This document shows positions 9,301 to 16,456 of a stretch of DNA of 21,486 nt, piece by piece. Under the pieces are notes generated by a model that was not told the origin of the DNA, ran no database searches, and was given only the letters and a program-made list of their open reading frames with translations. The stretch's first letter is position 1; the number at the start of each line of letters is the position of its first letter. The translations under genes were made by a program, and so were the position numbers. Source of the stretch: DASYRX01 sp036003845 (GTDB lineage Bacteria > Gemmatimonadota > Gemmatimonadetes > Gemmatimonadales > Gemmatimonadaceae); contig DASYRX010000086.1 in the NCBI GenBank assembly GCA_036003845.1, positions 1-21,486 of the forward strand, in the 5' to 3' direction.

Positions 9301-10445
9301 AAAAAGACCAGCAAGACGAGCGCGCTGGAGATCGCTAACGCGCCTACGCTCGCCGTAAATGGCCCGCCGCCCGGAACGAAGAAATACGTGGGATCGAAGA
9401 CCGACGTGCGATTCGACAGCGTGTTGAGCGGAAAGATCGCCACGACGGCGAGCCCGATGGCGACGGCGAACAGACGCCGCGTTAGGCTCGATGGTTTGCG
9501 CCACGCCACGCCGAGCAGCAGCAGAACGCCAAGGCCAAGCAGCATCGCCACGCGCGCTCGTGCCCGCTCAAGGCGCTGCTGACGAAACTGATCGGGCGCG
9601 AGCGGAATCGCCCGGAACGTGAACAGCGGTCGTCCCTCGACGCTCACGAGGTGCCACGTTGAATCGGCGGCCTGCGGCGCGTACTCGATACGAGCCAATG
9701 CGTCGCGAGAACCGACGAGGGCGTCGGTAGGCCGTGCGAGTGCATCGCCTGGCGGCTCCGCGTGCAACAGCTGCAACCCGACCGCGTGCATGTTGCCACT
9801 GTCGGCCGTCGCATAGAGCGACAGATAGAACGGCGACTGCGCGACGCCGAGCGGCTGCGTAAGCGAGTCCAGTGGTTGTCGCACGGTGCCGGCCCATGCC
9901 CAAGGGCGTCCGGCGCGGTAGAGCACGATCCCCCGCTCAGCTTCTCCAGCGCCGTCCCGCAGCAGCTGCTCCAGCTCACCGAATGGCCGCTGAGCGCCGT
10001 TAGGCAGTCGTAGAGCCTGCGTGGCGGCGCTGCGCGCCCACGCAGCCGCTCGTGCGACGGCCGCATCCATCTCGCGCGCGACCGATCGGTTTAGCTCCGC
10101 TTCCATCGAGGGCCAGTCGCTCTCGATTCGCGTCCGCGCGCGGTTGGCTGTGACCGCGATTGCCGCGATGAACACCAGCATGGTGCCAAGCAGCAAGCCG
10201 AGCCAGCCGCGCTGCGTCCGAATGGACGTCATCAGCAGTACCGCAGCCGAGCTGACAAGCCCGAAGAGCACCAAGCCCGTTCCTCTCCCAGACCCGCCCA
10301 TGGCGGCCCACGCGGCCCCAAAGAGCAGTCCTGCACCGCCGGCGACGAGCCAGACGGTGCCCTCCGACCGTAGAGCTCGCCAGATACCGGTTAGTTTGCC
10401 TGAGCGGCGCCTCTGATCGTCAGCAACTGGTGTCAAATCGGACAT
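6360..10445 (-). CDS. Large multi-pass NtrY-like sensor histidine kinase
   Basis: The product has 1361 residues. A short cytoplasmic N-terminus leads into about eleven hydrophobic segments in the first 530 residues (for example 31-50, 56-73, 82-98, 298-314, 366-384, 428-448, 510-530), with an extracytoplasmic region at about 99-297. A second soluble region (531-747), two more helices (748-768, 793-810), a third outside region (811-945) and a last helix (946-966) follow. The output part is standard: HAMP (about 964-1018), PAS (1031-1100), HisKA with H1151 in VAHEIKNPLTPI, and HATPase with N-box around N1265, DNGDGI (1295-1300) and GSGLGLA (1319-1325). The core from about 785 onward resembles NtrY. 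The N-terminal 780 residues are extra compared with ordinary NtrY proteins of about 750. No response regulator gene is in the window. The TAA stop lies in a GTTAGG word. Confidence 0.9.
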   Translation of the reverse strand: MSDLTPVADDQRRRSGKLTGIWRALRSEGTVWLVAGGAGLLFGAAWAAMGGSGRGTGLVLFGLVSSAAVLLMTSIRTQRGWLGLLLGTMLVFIAAIAVTANRARTRIESDWPSMEAELNRSVAREMDAAVARAAAWARSAATQALRLPNGAQRPFGELEQLLRDGAGEAERGIVLYRAGRPWAWAGTVRQPLDSLTQPLGVAQSPFYLSLYATADSGNMHAVGLQLLHAEPPGDALARPTDALVGSRDALARIEYAPQAADSTWHLVSVEGRPLFTFRAIPLAPDQFRQQRLERARARVAMLLGLGVLLLLGVAWRKPSSLTRRLFAVAIGLAVVAIFPLNTLSNRTSVFDPTYFFVPGGGPFTASVGALAISSALVLLVFFPLLRARFRVQRRWLAVILTAAVAAIAPYLLRRLSNGITPPAVGEGTALWLAWETALFLAGAAILLIGTSAGRTALGARRGIAPWIGPIIAAFAGALAPTLWRAPVGWPEWYAGLWIAAIAALVLSKRTAAVAYAAAFVAAVGATTLVWGATVRHHVAQATHDVRLLTTADQSAALLLERLAAAWQADSLPRTRAQLLQRYMQSDLSAAAYPIEIAYWPSDSLRPSEALMTAEFERVPAREKTAVVTARVGKRSVLESVNTEGGAHWLLAVPDSLGNVVTVTVSPRTRRATDDPYSALIGLAPPPVRDPPYTLRVSGAAPDVPALARPSWQRRGDEMHGDWVRDTLGVRLRAHVEIELRSVDALLPRGVLIVLLNMAIFAALAAANLAADGALGRWLSRRLRQWSRSYQARLTVVLFGFFVVPAVVFAVWSYRRLQRDHETTRAFVVREALRLAAARPVDQENGEPSMAGIPLFSYRDGVLTTVSDALYRELAPIGRLLDPQIAQSLMFGDEATANKPYRVGPTPTLFGFRAVDDLSPATPDRRVVVATAARGGELDLDRQRRDLTVLVLVATALGALAALALSWLAARQFQQPIGTLRRAALAIAGGEREPVLAGNSPPPTEFQPVFEAFRRMATDLGESERALEEAQHRTEAVLRNVASAVVAVDPQGRVAIANTRAEQLLGAPLVPRAPIALLPPAIRDQVQTFLSSQQPAAEFETDVRGRQLRGRLTRLTRGAAAGAVVLTVDDLTEVAHAQRVIAWGEMARQVAHEIKNPLTPIRLGVQHLRRAFQDRNADYAHILDQNVGRILAEIDRLDEIARAFSRYGGTPDEAGELPLIDVAPIVRDVVELERMGEGDVTWTVEGDDLPHVARARDEELREVLLNIMENARQAKATSVAIGIGGDGRQVTITIRDNGDGIPEHALPSVFEPHFSTRTSGSGLGLAISRRLVESWGGGIALTSRRGEGTVVRVALVATQEAA

Positions 10446-10568
10446 GCGTGGTTCGGTGGCGTCGGCCGCGATCGTCGAGCCAAATGGCCGCGCATTATAC
10501 CGCTAATTGACGCTGTGGGCGAAACTTGCGAACCTGAACGGCCTCTACACCTTGGGGTACTAAGTACC
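10446..10568. promoter_or_regulatory. Divergent promoter region with a 13-bp palindrome at the start codon
   Basis: This gap must hold the promoters of the histidine kinase operon (leftward) and the exported-protein gene (rightward). The less GC-rich GCATTATACCGCTAATTG stretch at about 10490-10508 is the best place for core promoter elements, but I cannot name -35/-10 boxes with confidence. A perfect palindrome GGTACT-A-AGTACC lies at 10556-10568 and touches the ATG at 10569. With a one-base centre it cannot form a stable RNA hairpin, so a dimeric repressor site is the more natural reading. That is inference. Confidence 0.4.
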
Positions 10569-11258
10569 ATGTCGCGAACACTCAGTTCGACGTTGGCGCT
10601 GCTCATCCTCCCGTCTGCGCTGGCCGGTGCACAGGTTCGCACCATCGACCAGGGCAGTTTTACGATCACGATGAACAACCAGCGCATCGGCCGCGAGGAC
10701 TTCTCTATCGTCGAAGATGCCTCGACCCCGAACCCCGTGGTCCTGGCGAAGGCGACCGTCGAGTACCGCGAGCGCGGCCTTCGACTACAGCCAGTGCTCA
10801 AAGCGAACGCGGTAGGCGCTTCAACGGAGTACGAGGTCGTCGTGCGAGGCGGACCGATTCAAAAATGGACCGGCCAGATCGAGAGGAACCGCGTGCGCTC
10901 CTTTGTCTCGAGTGAGCGCGGTCAGTCTGCGAAAGAGTTCGTCGTTTCAGTTGGCGCGATGGTGCTCGACGACGACGTTTTCCATCAGTACTACTTGCTG
11001 GCGAAGCGCGCCGGCGATGGACCGATTCCAGTCATCGTTCCTCAGCGGAATGCGCAGTCCACGGTAACAGTCACGCGAGAGGGAACCGAGCGTTTCGAAA
11101 TCGGCAACGTGCAAATCGAGGCGCAAAAGCTGGCGGTGACAGAAGCGTCGGGTCCAACGCGCGAGGTGTGGATTGACGCGCAGGGTCGCGTGCTCAGGGT
11201 TGCGATCCCATCTCGTGGCATCGTCGCGACGCGCGATGAGCCTCCGCCGAGTCGGTAA
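10569..11258 (+). CDS. Exported beta-rich protein of unknown function
   Basis: The 229-residue product has a clear signal peptide (MSRTLSSTLALLILPSALAGAQ, cleavage near residue 21) and so should act in the periplasm. The mature part is rich in short beta strands (GSFTITMNNQRIGREDFSI, YEVVVRGG, FEIGNVQIEAQKLAVTEASG) and ends with EVWIDAQGRVLRVAIPSRGIVATRDE. This overall shape recalls DUF3108/DUF6134-like periplasmic proteins, in which a late (V/I)WxDxxGRVL strand is common, but I cannot assign a family firmly. The frame is open from a GTG at 10515; I prefer the ATG at 10569 because it puts the signal peptide at the N-terminus. The ribosome site is weak (GGGG about 11 bases upstream). It lies upstream of the efflux operon on the same strand, separated by 181 bases with hairpin candidates. 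Confidence 0.7.
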   Translation: MSRTLSSTLALLILPSALAGAQVRTIDQGSFTITMNNQRIGREDFSIVEDASTPNPVVLAKATVEYRERGLRLQPVLKANAVGASTEYEVVVRGGPIQKWTGQIERNRVRSFVSSERGQSAKEFVVSVGAMVLDDDVFHQYYLLAKRAGDGPIPVIVPQRNAQSTVTVTREGTERFEIGNVQIEAQKLAVTEASGPTREVWIDAQGRVLRVAIPSRGIVATRDEPPPSR

Positions 11259-11274
11259 ACCTAGAGAGTTGTAA

Positions 11275-11361
11275 CGAGTGTCTGACGTGGCATCACTCGC
11301 CCGTCGACTTGCCGCCTATTTCTTCCTGACTGGCTGATCGCCCTGCCTACAGCGGGGCGAT
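11275..11361 (+). terminator. Two weak stem-loops between the exported-protein gene and the efflux operon
   Basis: CGAGTG (11275-11280) pairs with CACTCG (11294-11299). Further on, ATCGCCC (11337-11343) pairs with GGGCGAT (11355-11361), followed by the T-rich TGAGTTGTT. The stems are only 6-7 base pairs and there is no long T-run, so at best these are weak terminators for the upstream gene, or leader structure for the efflux operon. A GTTAGG word follows at 11368. Confidence 0.3.
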
Positions 11362-11439
11362 TGAGTTGTTAGGTTATGAAACTGCACTCGTCGGACGCTC
11401 GTACGGGCGCCGGTCGTTCCCTTAAGCGCACCCCCGATC

Positions 11440-12912
11440 ATGCGAATCACACACATTGCGAGCACGCTGCTCGTTGCCGCAGCACCGCTCGCCGCGCAAA
11501 GCGCGCAGCCCGGTCCAGTCCTCACGATTGAAGAAGCCGTTCGCTTAGCGATTCGAAACAATCCGACCCATCAGCAAACGTTGACGGCACGCTCACGCGC
11601 TGGATCAACGTTGCGAAGCTCGTACGGAGCGTTGCTCCCGCAACTCTCGACGTCGTTTGGGTCGCAGTTCCGTGAAGGGCGACCGCAGTTCTTCGCTGGA
11701 CAGCAATTCGGTTCGGCGTCCGACGTGCTCTCGTCGTTCGCTGACGTAAGTCTCGACCTGCGATTGAGCGGCTCCGCGGTGATGCAACCTCGCGCAAGCC
11801 GTGCCGCGCTCGACGCTGCAGAATCCGACATCACGAGCTCCGAACAGACGCTTCGTTCTACGGTGATTCAACAGTACCTCAACGCGCTGCAATCGAAGAG
11901 TCGCGCCGTGCTGCAAGAGACGTTGCTCGTGGGTGTGCAAGCGCAGCTCGAGCTCGCGCGCGCGCGTTCACAAGTCGGCGCGGCTACTCAGCTCGACGTG
12001 CGCCGTGCCGAAGTCGCGGTGGGGCAGCAGCAGGTGGCGCTGCTTCAGGCTCGCAATCAGAGCGAAGTGGACAAGCTGCGGCTCTTCCAGCAGATGGGTG
12101 TACCGGAGCCGCCTAACGTGCAGCTCACATCGCAGTTCCCCGTCACCGAGCCGAATCTCAAGCTCGAAGACTTGATGGACATGGCACGTCGCTCGAATCC
12201 GCTGCTCAACGCGCTACGCTCACGTGAGCGCTCGGCGAGCGTTGGCGTGAGTCAGGCACGCTCGTCGTTTTTCCCGACGCTTTCATTGAGCACCGGCGTC
12301 GGCGGCTTCAGCCAGCAGCTGCGTGACATCAACGGCCAGATCGCCGACGCTCAGTTCAATGCGCTGCGTTCGCGGGCGAGCTGCTTTACGACGGATTCGA
12401 TCCGCCGGGGCGCTGGTCTCACAAGCATTGGCGCGCAGTGTCAAGGCATTGCGTTCACGCCCGCTGACGAGGCGCTGATCCGCAGCGCCAACGAGACGTT
12501 CCCGTTCGACATGACACGCAACCCCATCACGTTCTCGGTTCAGCTTTCGTTGCCGATTTTCGACGGGTTTACGCGTGAGGCTCGCATCCAGGACGCATCA
12601 GCCACGCGTGCCGATGCGCGCTATCGCGTGCGCGATCAGGAGCTGCGCCTAACAGCTGACGTGACGACGGCAAACCTGACCCTCGCGACGGCATATCGCA
12701 CGGTCCAGTTGCAGGAAGAAAATGCGCGAACTGCGCGCATCGCGCTCGCGCTCGCGGAAGAGCGGTTCCGTGTCGGCGCGACGTCCTTCATCGAAGTAAC
12801 CACAGCCCGGTCCGACTTCGAGCGCGCCGAGACCGAGCGCATCAACGCCATTTACGAATTTCATAAGGCGTTCGCCACACTCGAAGCAGCCGTGGGGCGA
12901 CCGCTCCGCTAA
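11440..12912 (+). CDS. TolC-family outer-membrane efflux channel
   Basis: The 490-residue protein begins with a signal peptide (MRITHIASTLLVAAAPLAAQ). It then shows the TolC/OEP family pattern: an opening LTIEEAVRLAIRNNP segment, long heptad-rich helices, and an internal two-fold repeat in which LKLEDLMDMARRSNPLL (about 240-260) restarts the pattern. SFFPTLSLSTGVG marks a beta-barrel strand in the second repeat, as YGALLPQLSTSFG does in the first. The end, RFRVGATSFIEVTTARSDFERAE followed by ATLEAAVGRP, is also typical. It should form a trimeric outer-membrane channel with a long periplasmic helical barrel, completing the exporter encoded by the next four genes. An insertion at about 305-345 containing two cysteines (ASCFTTD and GAQCQGI) is unusual for TolC proteins and may be an external loop. 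No strong ribosome site is visible. Confidence 0.9.
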   Translation: MRITHIASTLLVAAAPLAAQSAQPGPVLTIEEAVRLAIRNNPTHQQTLTARSRAGSTLRSSYGALLPQLSTSFGSQFREGRPQFFAGQQFGSASDVLSSFADVSLDLRLSGSAVMQPRASRAALDAAESDITSSEQTLRSTVIQQYLNALQSKSRAVLQETLLVGVQAQLELARARSQVGAATQLDVRRAEVAVGQQQVALLQARNQSEVDKLRLFQQMGVPEPPNVQLTSQFPVTEPNLKLEDLMDMARRSNPLLNALRSRERSASVGVSQARSSFFPTLSLSTGVGGFSQQLRDINGQIADAQFNALRSRASCFTTDSIRRGAGLTSIGAQCQGIAFTPADEALIRSANETFPFDMTRNPITFSVQLSLPIFDGFTREARIQDASATRADARYRVRDQELRLTADVTTANLTLATAYRTVQLQEENARTARIALALAEERFRVGATSFIEVTTARSDFERAETERINAIYEFHKAFATLEAAVGRPLR

Positions 12913-12923
12913 CTGAGAACCCA

Positions 12924-14204
12924 ATGAGCAAACGGACTAAGTGGATACTGGGCGCCGTGGCTGTAGTGGTCGTGGGGAGTATTGCCGCCTCCGCGGCTTC
13001 GAGGCGCGGTGGCAAAGCCGTCGCGGTGAAGATCGTGAGCGTGGACAAGCGCGACCTCGTCGCGTCTGTCACGGCGAGCGGTCAGGTGCAGCCGCGAACC
13101 AAGGTAGACGTCGCGTCGGATATCAGCGGCCGAATCGTTAGGCTCTCTGTGAAGGAGGGGCAGATCGTCAAGAAGGGTCAATTCCTTCTCGAGATCGATC
13201 CCGAGCAGTACATCGCAGCCGTCCAGCAGGCCGAAGCGGGGTTGTCCTCCGCGAAGGCGCAAGCGGCTCAGGCGCGCGCCAACCTGCTCCAGTCGAAACG
13301 CAATTACGAGCGCCAGACCGAGATCAAGAAGACGAACCCGCAGCTCGTCTCGGATTCCGACCTCGAGACGCTGAAGACGCAGATGGAGGTCAACGAGGCG
13401 CTCAACGAAGCCGCCGGGCATAACGTGGAGCAGTCCACGGCTTCATTGCGGACCGCGCGGAGTAACCTGAACAAGACGACCATTGTTGCCCCGATGGCTG
13501 GTCGCATAACGCGGCTCGCCGTCGAGCAAGGCGAGACAGCGGTGCCCGGAACGTTCAATAAAGATGCGGCGCTACTGCTCACGATCTCGGACATGAGCGT
13601 GCTCGAGACCAAGGTGAAGGTGGACGAGACGGACGTCGCGCGCCTCGCGCTCGGCGACTCCGCCGTCGTACAGATCGATGCGTTCCCAGACACGACGTTC
13701 CTCGGAAAGGTTATCGAGATCGCGCACAGCTCCGTGCGGAACGCAGCGGCGGCGAATTCACAGGATCAGTCGATCGACTACGAAGTCACGATTCAGTTGA
13801 TCAATCCTCCACCTGACACGCGACCAGATTTTTCCGCGACCGCGAAGATCGTGACCGACACCCGCAAGCAGGTCCTGTCGATTCCGATCATCGCGTTGAC
13901 CGTGCGGGAGAATGAGGAGTTGAGCAGCGAAGATTCGGCCGTGAGTGTGGGCAAGGCGCCAGCCAAGGAAGTAGGCAAGCGCGACGTCGAAGGCGTCTTC
14001 ATCGTCGGAACTGACAACAAGGTGACCTTCAGGCCCGTAGATGTAGGAATCTCGGGCGATAACTACTTCGAGGTCCTCAAGGGTCTGACTTCCGGCGAAA
14101 AGATCGTCGGCGGAACGTATCAGGCCATCCAGCAGCTCAAGGACGGTGGGATCGTGAAGGAAGCGAAGAAGGAAGAGAAGAAACCAACGGACGCCAAGTC
14201 GTGA
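12924..14204 (+). CDS. MacA/HlyD-like periplasmic adaptor of an ABC efflux pump
   Basis: The 426-residue membrane-fusion protein has one N-terminal membrane anchor (about 7-23). A biotinyl-lipoyl half motif follows (SGRIVRLSVKEGQIVKKGQFLLEIDP, about 68-93), then a coiled-coil hairpin (about 95-175) rich in Ala, Gln and Glu, then the second lipoyl half (VAPMAGRITRLAVEQGETAVPG). Beta-barrel and membrane-proximal domains complete the order found in MacA. The C-terminus is a highly charged lysine/glutamate tail (KEAKKEEKKPTDAKS). It should bridge the inner-membrane ABC permeases to the TolC-like channel. The gene begins 11 bases after the channel gene and its stop overlaps the GTG of the ATPase gene by four bases, so the operon assignment is strong. 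The family does not reveal the exported substrate. Confidence 0.9.
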   Translation: MSKRTKWILGAVAVVVVGSIAASAASRRGGKAVAVKIVSVDKRDLVASVTASGQVQPRTKVDVASDISGRIVRLSVKEGQIVKKGQFLLEIDPEQYIAAVQQAEAGLSSAKAQAAQARANLLQSKRNYERQTEIKKTNPQLVSDSDLETLKTQMEVNEALNEAAGHNVEQSTASLRTARSNLNKTTIVAPMAGRITRLAVEQGETAVPGTFNKDAALLLTISDMSVLETKVKVDETDVARLALGDSAVVQIDAFPDTTFLGKVIEIAHSSVRNAAAANSQDQSIDYEVTIQLINPPPDTRPDFSATAKIVTDTRKQVLSIPIIALTVRENEELSSEDSAVSVGKAPAKEVGKRDVEGVFIVGTDNKVTFRPVDVGISGDNYFEVLKGLTSGEKIVGGTYQAIQQLKDGGIVKEAKKEEKKPTDAKS

Positions 14205-15040
14205 GCGATTACATAACGAGTGACTCCCACCCGTCGCCGACAACGACGGGCGAACATCCGATCAGCACGACGGCCGAGCGGCACGCGGTGACCGCGATCC
14301 CGGGCGCGGCTCCAAGTCGCGACTGGGTCATCGTGACGCGTGGATTGCGGCGCGACTATGACATGGGCGGCGAAGTCGTGCGCGCCTTACGCGGTGTCGA
14401 CGTCGCCATCCGTCGCAACGAGTACGTGGCCATCATGGGTCCATCAGGCTCTGGGAAGTCCACGCTGATGAACCTGATCGGGTGTCTCGATACGCCGACG
14501 GCCGGCGAATACTGGCTAGGCGGCGTTCTCGTGTCGAAGATGTCGGACGACGAGTTGGCGCGGGTACGAAACAAGGAGATCGGATTCGTCTTCCAGACGT
14601 TCAATCTTCTGCCGCGTGCGACCGCGCTGCATAACGTGGAGCTTCCGCTGGTGTATGCTGGTGTCTCGTCATCGGAACGCAAGCGCCGTGCAGCGGAGGC
14701 GTTGGACAGTGTGGGGCTGGGGGATCGTATGCACCACAAGCCTAACGAACTGTCTGGCGGTCAGCGCCAGCGCGTTGCGATCGCGCGTGCTCTCGTGAAC
14801 AACCCGTCCATCCTCCTGGCCGACGAACCGACCGGGAACCTCGATTCCACGACGTCTGAGGAGATCATGAAGGTCTTCCAGTCGCTGGCGGATCACGGCC
14901 AGACCGTCATCATGGTCACGCACGAAGCGGACATCGCGGCGCACGCGCGGCGCGTGGTTGTGCTGCGCGACGGCTTGGTGTCCAGCGACGACCGTCGATC
15001 TGCCTTCGCAGCTCGGATTGGAACAGAGGCTGCACATTGA
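14201..15040 (+). CDS. MacB/LolD-type ABC transporter ATPase
   Basis: The 279-residue nucleotide-binding subunit carries Walker A GPSGSGKST (80-88), Q-loop Gln132 (FVFQTFNLLPR), signature LSGGQ (184-188), Walker B ILLADEPTGNLD (204-215) and H-loop His241. The wording of the Walker B region and GCLDTPTAGEYWL are typical of the MacB/LolD branch, whose members drive mechanotransmission exporters rather than simple import. The ABC domain begins at about residue 43, so the first 40 residues, rich in Ser, Thr, Pro and His, are an extension; a later start is possible, but the GTG chosen overlaps the adaptor's stop codon (GTGA), which favours coupling. It is encoded separately from the permeases, unlike E. 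coli MacB where both are fused. Confidence 0.92.
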   Translation: MSDYITSDSHPSPTTTGEHPISTTAERHAVTAIPGAAPSRDWVIVTRGLRRDYDMGGEVVRALRGVDVAIRRNEYVAIMGPSGSGKSTLMNLIGCLDTPTAGEYWLGGVLVSKMSDDELARVRNKEIGFVFQTFNLLPRATALHNVELPLVYAGVSSSERKRRAAEALDSVGLGDRMHHKPNELSGGQRQRVAIARALVNNPSILLADEPTGNLDSTTSEEIMKVFQSLADHGQTVIMVTHEADIAAHARRVVVLRDGLVSSDDRRSAFAARIGTEAAH

Positions 15041-15072
15041 GCACGATCTAAGAGCCGTTCAACAACAACTTT

Positions 15073-15147
15073 GCCGCGGATTACCGCGGGTTTACGCGGA
15101 TTTCATACGTCGCACAGAATCCGCGTTCATCCGCGAGAATCCGCGGC
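15073..15147. repeat. Long imperfect inverted repeat (REP-like, CGCGGATT family) within the efflux operon
   Basis: The two arms of about 30 bases are 15073-15102 and 15118-15147, separated by about 15 bases. The outer ten bases pair perfectly (GCCGCGGATT with AATCCGCGGC), the inner nine pair perfectly (ACGCGGATT with AATCCGCGT), and a central CGCGG block pairs as well. Each arm is itself made of three CGCGG units. A run of five T (15151-15155) follows closely, so on the plus strand this could work as a terminator or attenuator. It fills most of the 171-base gap between the ATPase and first permease genes. Similar short CGCGGATT arrays occur between genes in several unrelated phyla; that comparison is from memory. 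Confidence 0.75.
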
Positions 15148-15211
15148 GTGTTTTTGGAGTTAGCTTTCGGAACCTGCCGACGTGTGGAAATAATGCGCGG
15201 CGGGCCTCAAG

Positions 15212-16453
15212 ATGCTCCTTACCGACGTCCTGCGGACTGCGCTGATCCAGATTCGGGCGAACAAGCTTCGCTCGTTTTTTACGCTGCTCGGCATCATGGT
15301 GTCGGTCGCGTTCCTGATCGCCGTCATCGCGATCATTCAAGGGATGAACGCGTACGTCAAGGAAAACGTGGCCAGCGCGATGATCGGGTCCAACACGTTT
15401 CAGGTTCGGCGCACACCGCTAAACCTCGCTCCGGTCAGCGACGATCAATGGGATCTGATCCAGCGACGGCCGCGCATCACGGCGGAAGACGCCGCCGTCG
15501 TCGAAGCCGCAGTGCCTAACGCGGAAGCGATCAGCCTCCAGTCGGGCTGGCCCACGCCGCAAGTCGACGTGCACTGGCGCGACCGTACGCTGGGCGACGT
15601 GCTCATCTTCGGAGTCACAGCGCCGTATCAGGTTGTGCAAGACTATCGCATCGCGAGCGGACGTCCGCTGTCTGACCTGGACGTGCGAGAGCGGCGAAGC
15701 GTGATCGTCATCGGTGCCGCGATCGCCGAGAAACTCTTCGAAAACGTGGATCCTGTTGGCCGCGAAGTGCGGCTGCTCGGCGAGCATTTCACGATCATTG
15801 GCGTGAATCAGCGCAAGGGTCGTGTGCTCGGCCAATCGTTCGACGGATTCATTCTGATGCCGATCTCGCGCTTCGAGATGCTCTACGGCCGGCGCAGCAC
15901 CACGACTGTCTCGGTCAAGGTAGCGACGCCGAATGACGTGGCACCGGCGATGGCCCAGGTCGAGGAGGCGCTGCGCGTCGCGCGCGGTTTGCGGCCGGGG
16001 CAGCCTAACAACTTCACGCTGGAAACGGCGGATGCGCTGGTGGCGTTCTGGAAGACGCTCACGCGTGTTCTTTTTGCGGTCGTTCCCGCCATCGTATCGA
16101 TCGGCATCGTGGTCGGCGGCATCGTGATCATGAACATCATGCTGATGTCCGTGACCGAGCGGACGCACGAGATCGGGATCCGCAAGGCGATGGGCGCGCG
16201 GGCGCGAGACATCGAGCGGCAATTCCTTGCCGAGTCGATTGCGCTCGCCACGTTAGGCGGGCTCGTCGGCGTCGCGAGTGGATGGGCCTTCGCCAGCCTC
16301 ATCGCGACGGCTTCGCCGTTGCCGGCCCGCGTCACGGCGTGGTCGGTATTGCTCGCGATTGCGTTAGGCGCCGGCGTGGGAATCGTCTTTGGCGTCTATC
16401 CGGCGCGGCGGGCCGCACGGCTCGATCCCGTGCACGCCATGCGCGCGGAGTAG
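15212..16453 (+). CDS. MacB-like ABC transporter permease (first of two)
   Basis: The 413-residue permease has the MacB/FtsX plan: one N-terminal helix (about 21-43) after RANKLRSFFTLLGIMV, a periplasmic MacB_PCD domain (about 45-280), then three helices (about 285-312, 338-363, 375-396). The coupling segment VTERTHEIGIRKAMGAR (314-330) between helices 2 and 3 is the classic contact with the ATPase, and the end YPARRAARLDPVHAMRAE is the family signature. It has no ATPase domain of its own, so it depends on the upstream ATPase gene. The ATG at 15212 has no good ribosome site. Together with the next permease it probably forms a heterodimer; a pair of homodimers is the alternative. Confidence 0.9.
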   Translation: MLLTDVLRTALIQIRANKLRSFFTLLGIMVSVAFLIAVIAIIQGMNAYVKENVASAMIGSNTFQVRRTPLNLAPVSDDQWDLIQRRPRITAEDAAVVEAAVPNAEAISLQSGWPTPQVDVHWRDRTLGDVLIFGVTAPYQVVQDYRIASGRPLSDLDVRERRSVIVIGAAIAEKLFENVDPVGREVRLLGEHFTIIGVNQRKGRVLGQSFDGFILMPISRFEMLYGRRSTTTVSVKVATPNDVAPAMAQVEEALRVARGLRPGQPNNFTLETADALVAFWKTLTRVLFAVVPAIVSIGIVVGGIVIMNIMLMSVTERTHEIGIRKAMGARARDIERQFLAESIALATLGGLVGVASGWAFASLIATASPLPARVTAWSVLLAIALGAGVGIVFGVYPARRAARLDPVHAMRAE

Positions 16454-16456
16454 CTG

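Noticed and set aside
8505..9582. Long plus-strand frames of 190 and 285 codons
   Set aside because: They are antisense to the membrane part of the histidine kinase, are rich in Arg, Ala and Ser as expected for shadows, and lack motifs.
10515..10568. Upstream GTG start for the exported protein, adding 18 residues
   Set aside because: It would place the signal peptide internally and run through the palindrome; the ATG at 10569 fits export better.
15073..15147. CRISPR-like repeat array from the spaced CGCGG units
   Set aside because: The units are short, unequal and arranged as an inverted repeat; there are no spacers of constant length and no cas genes.
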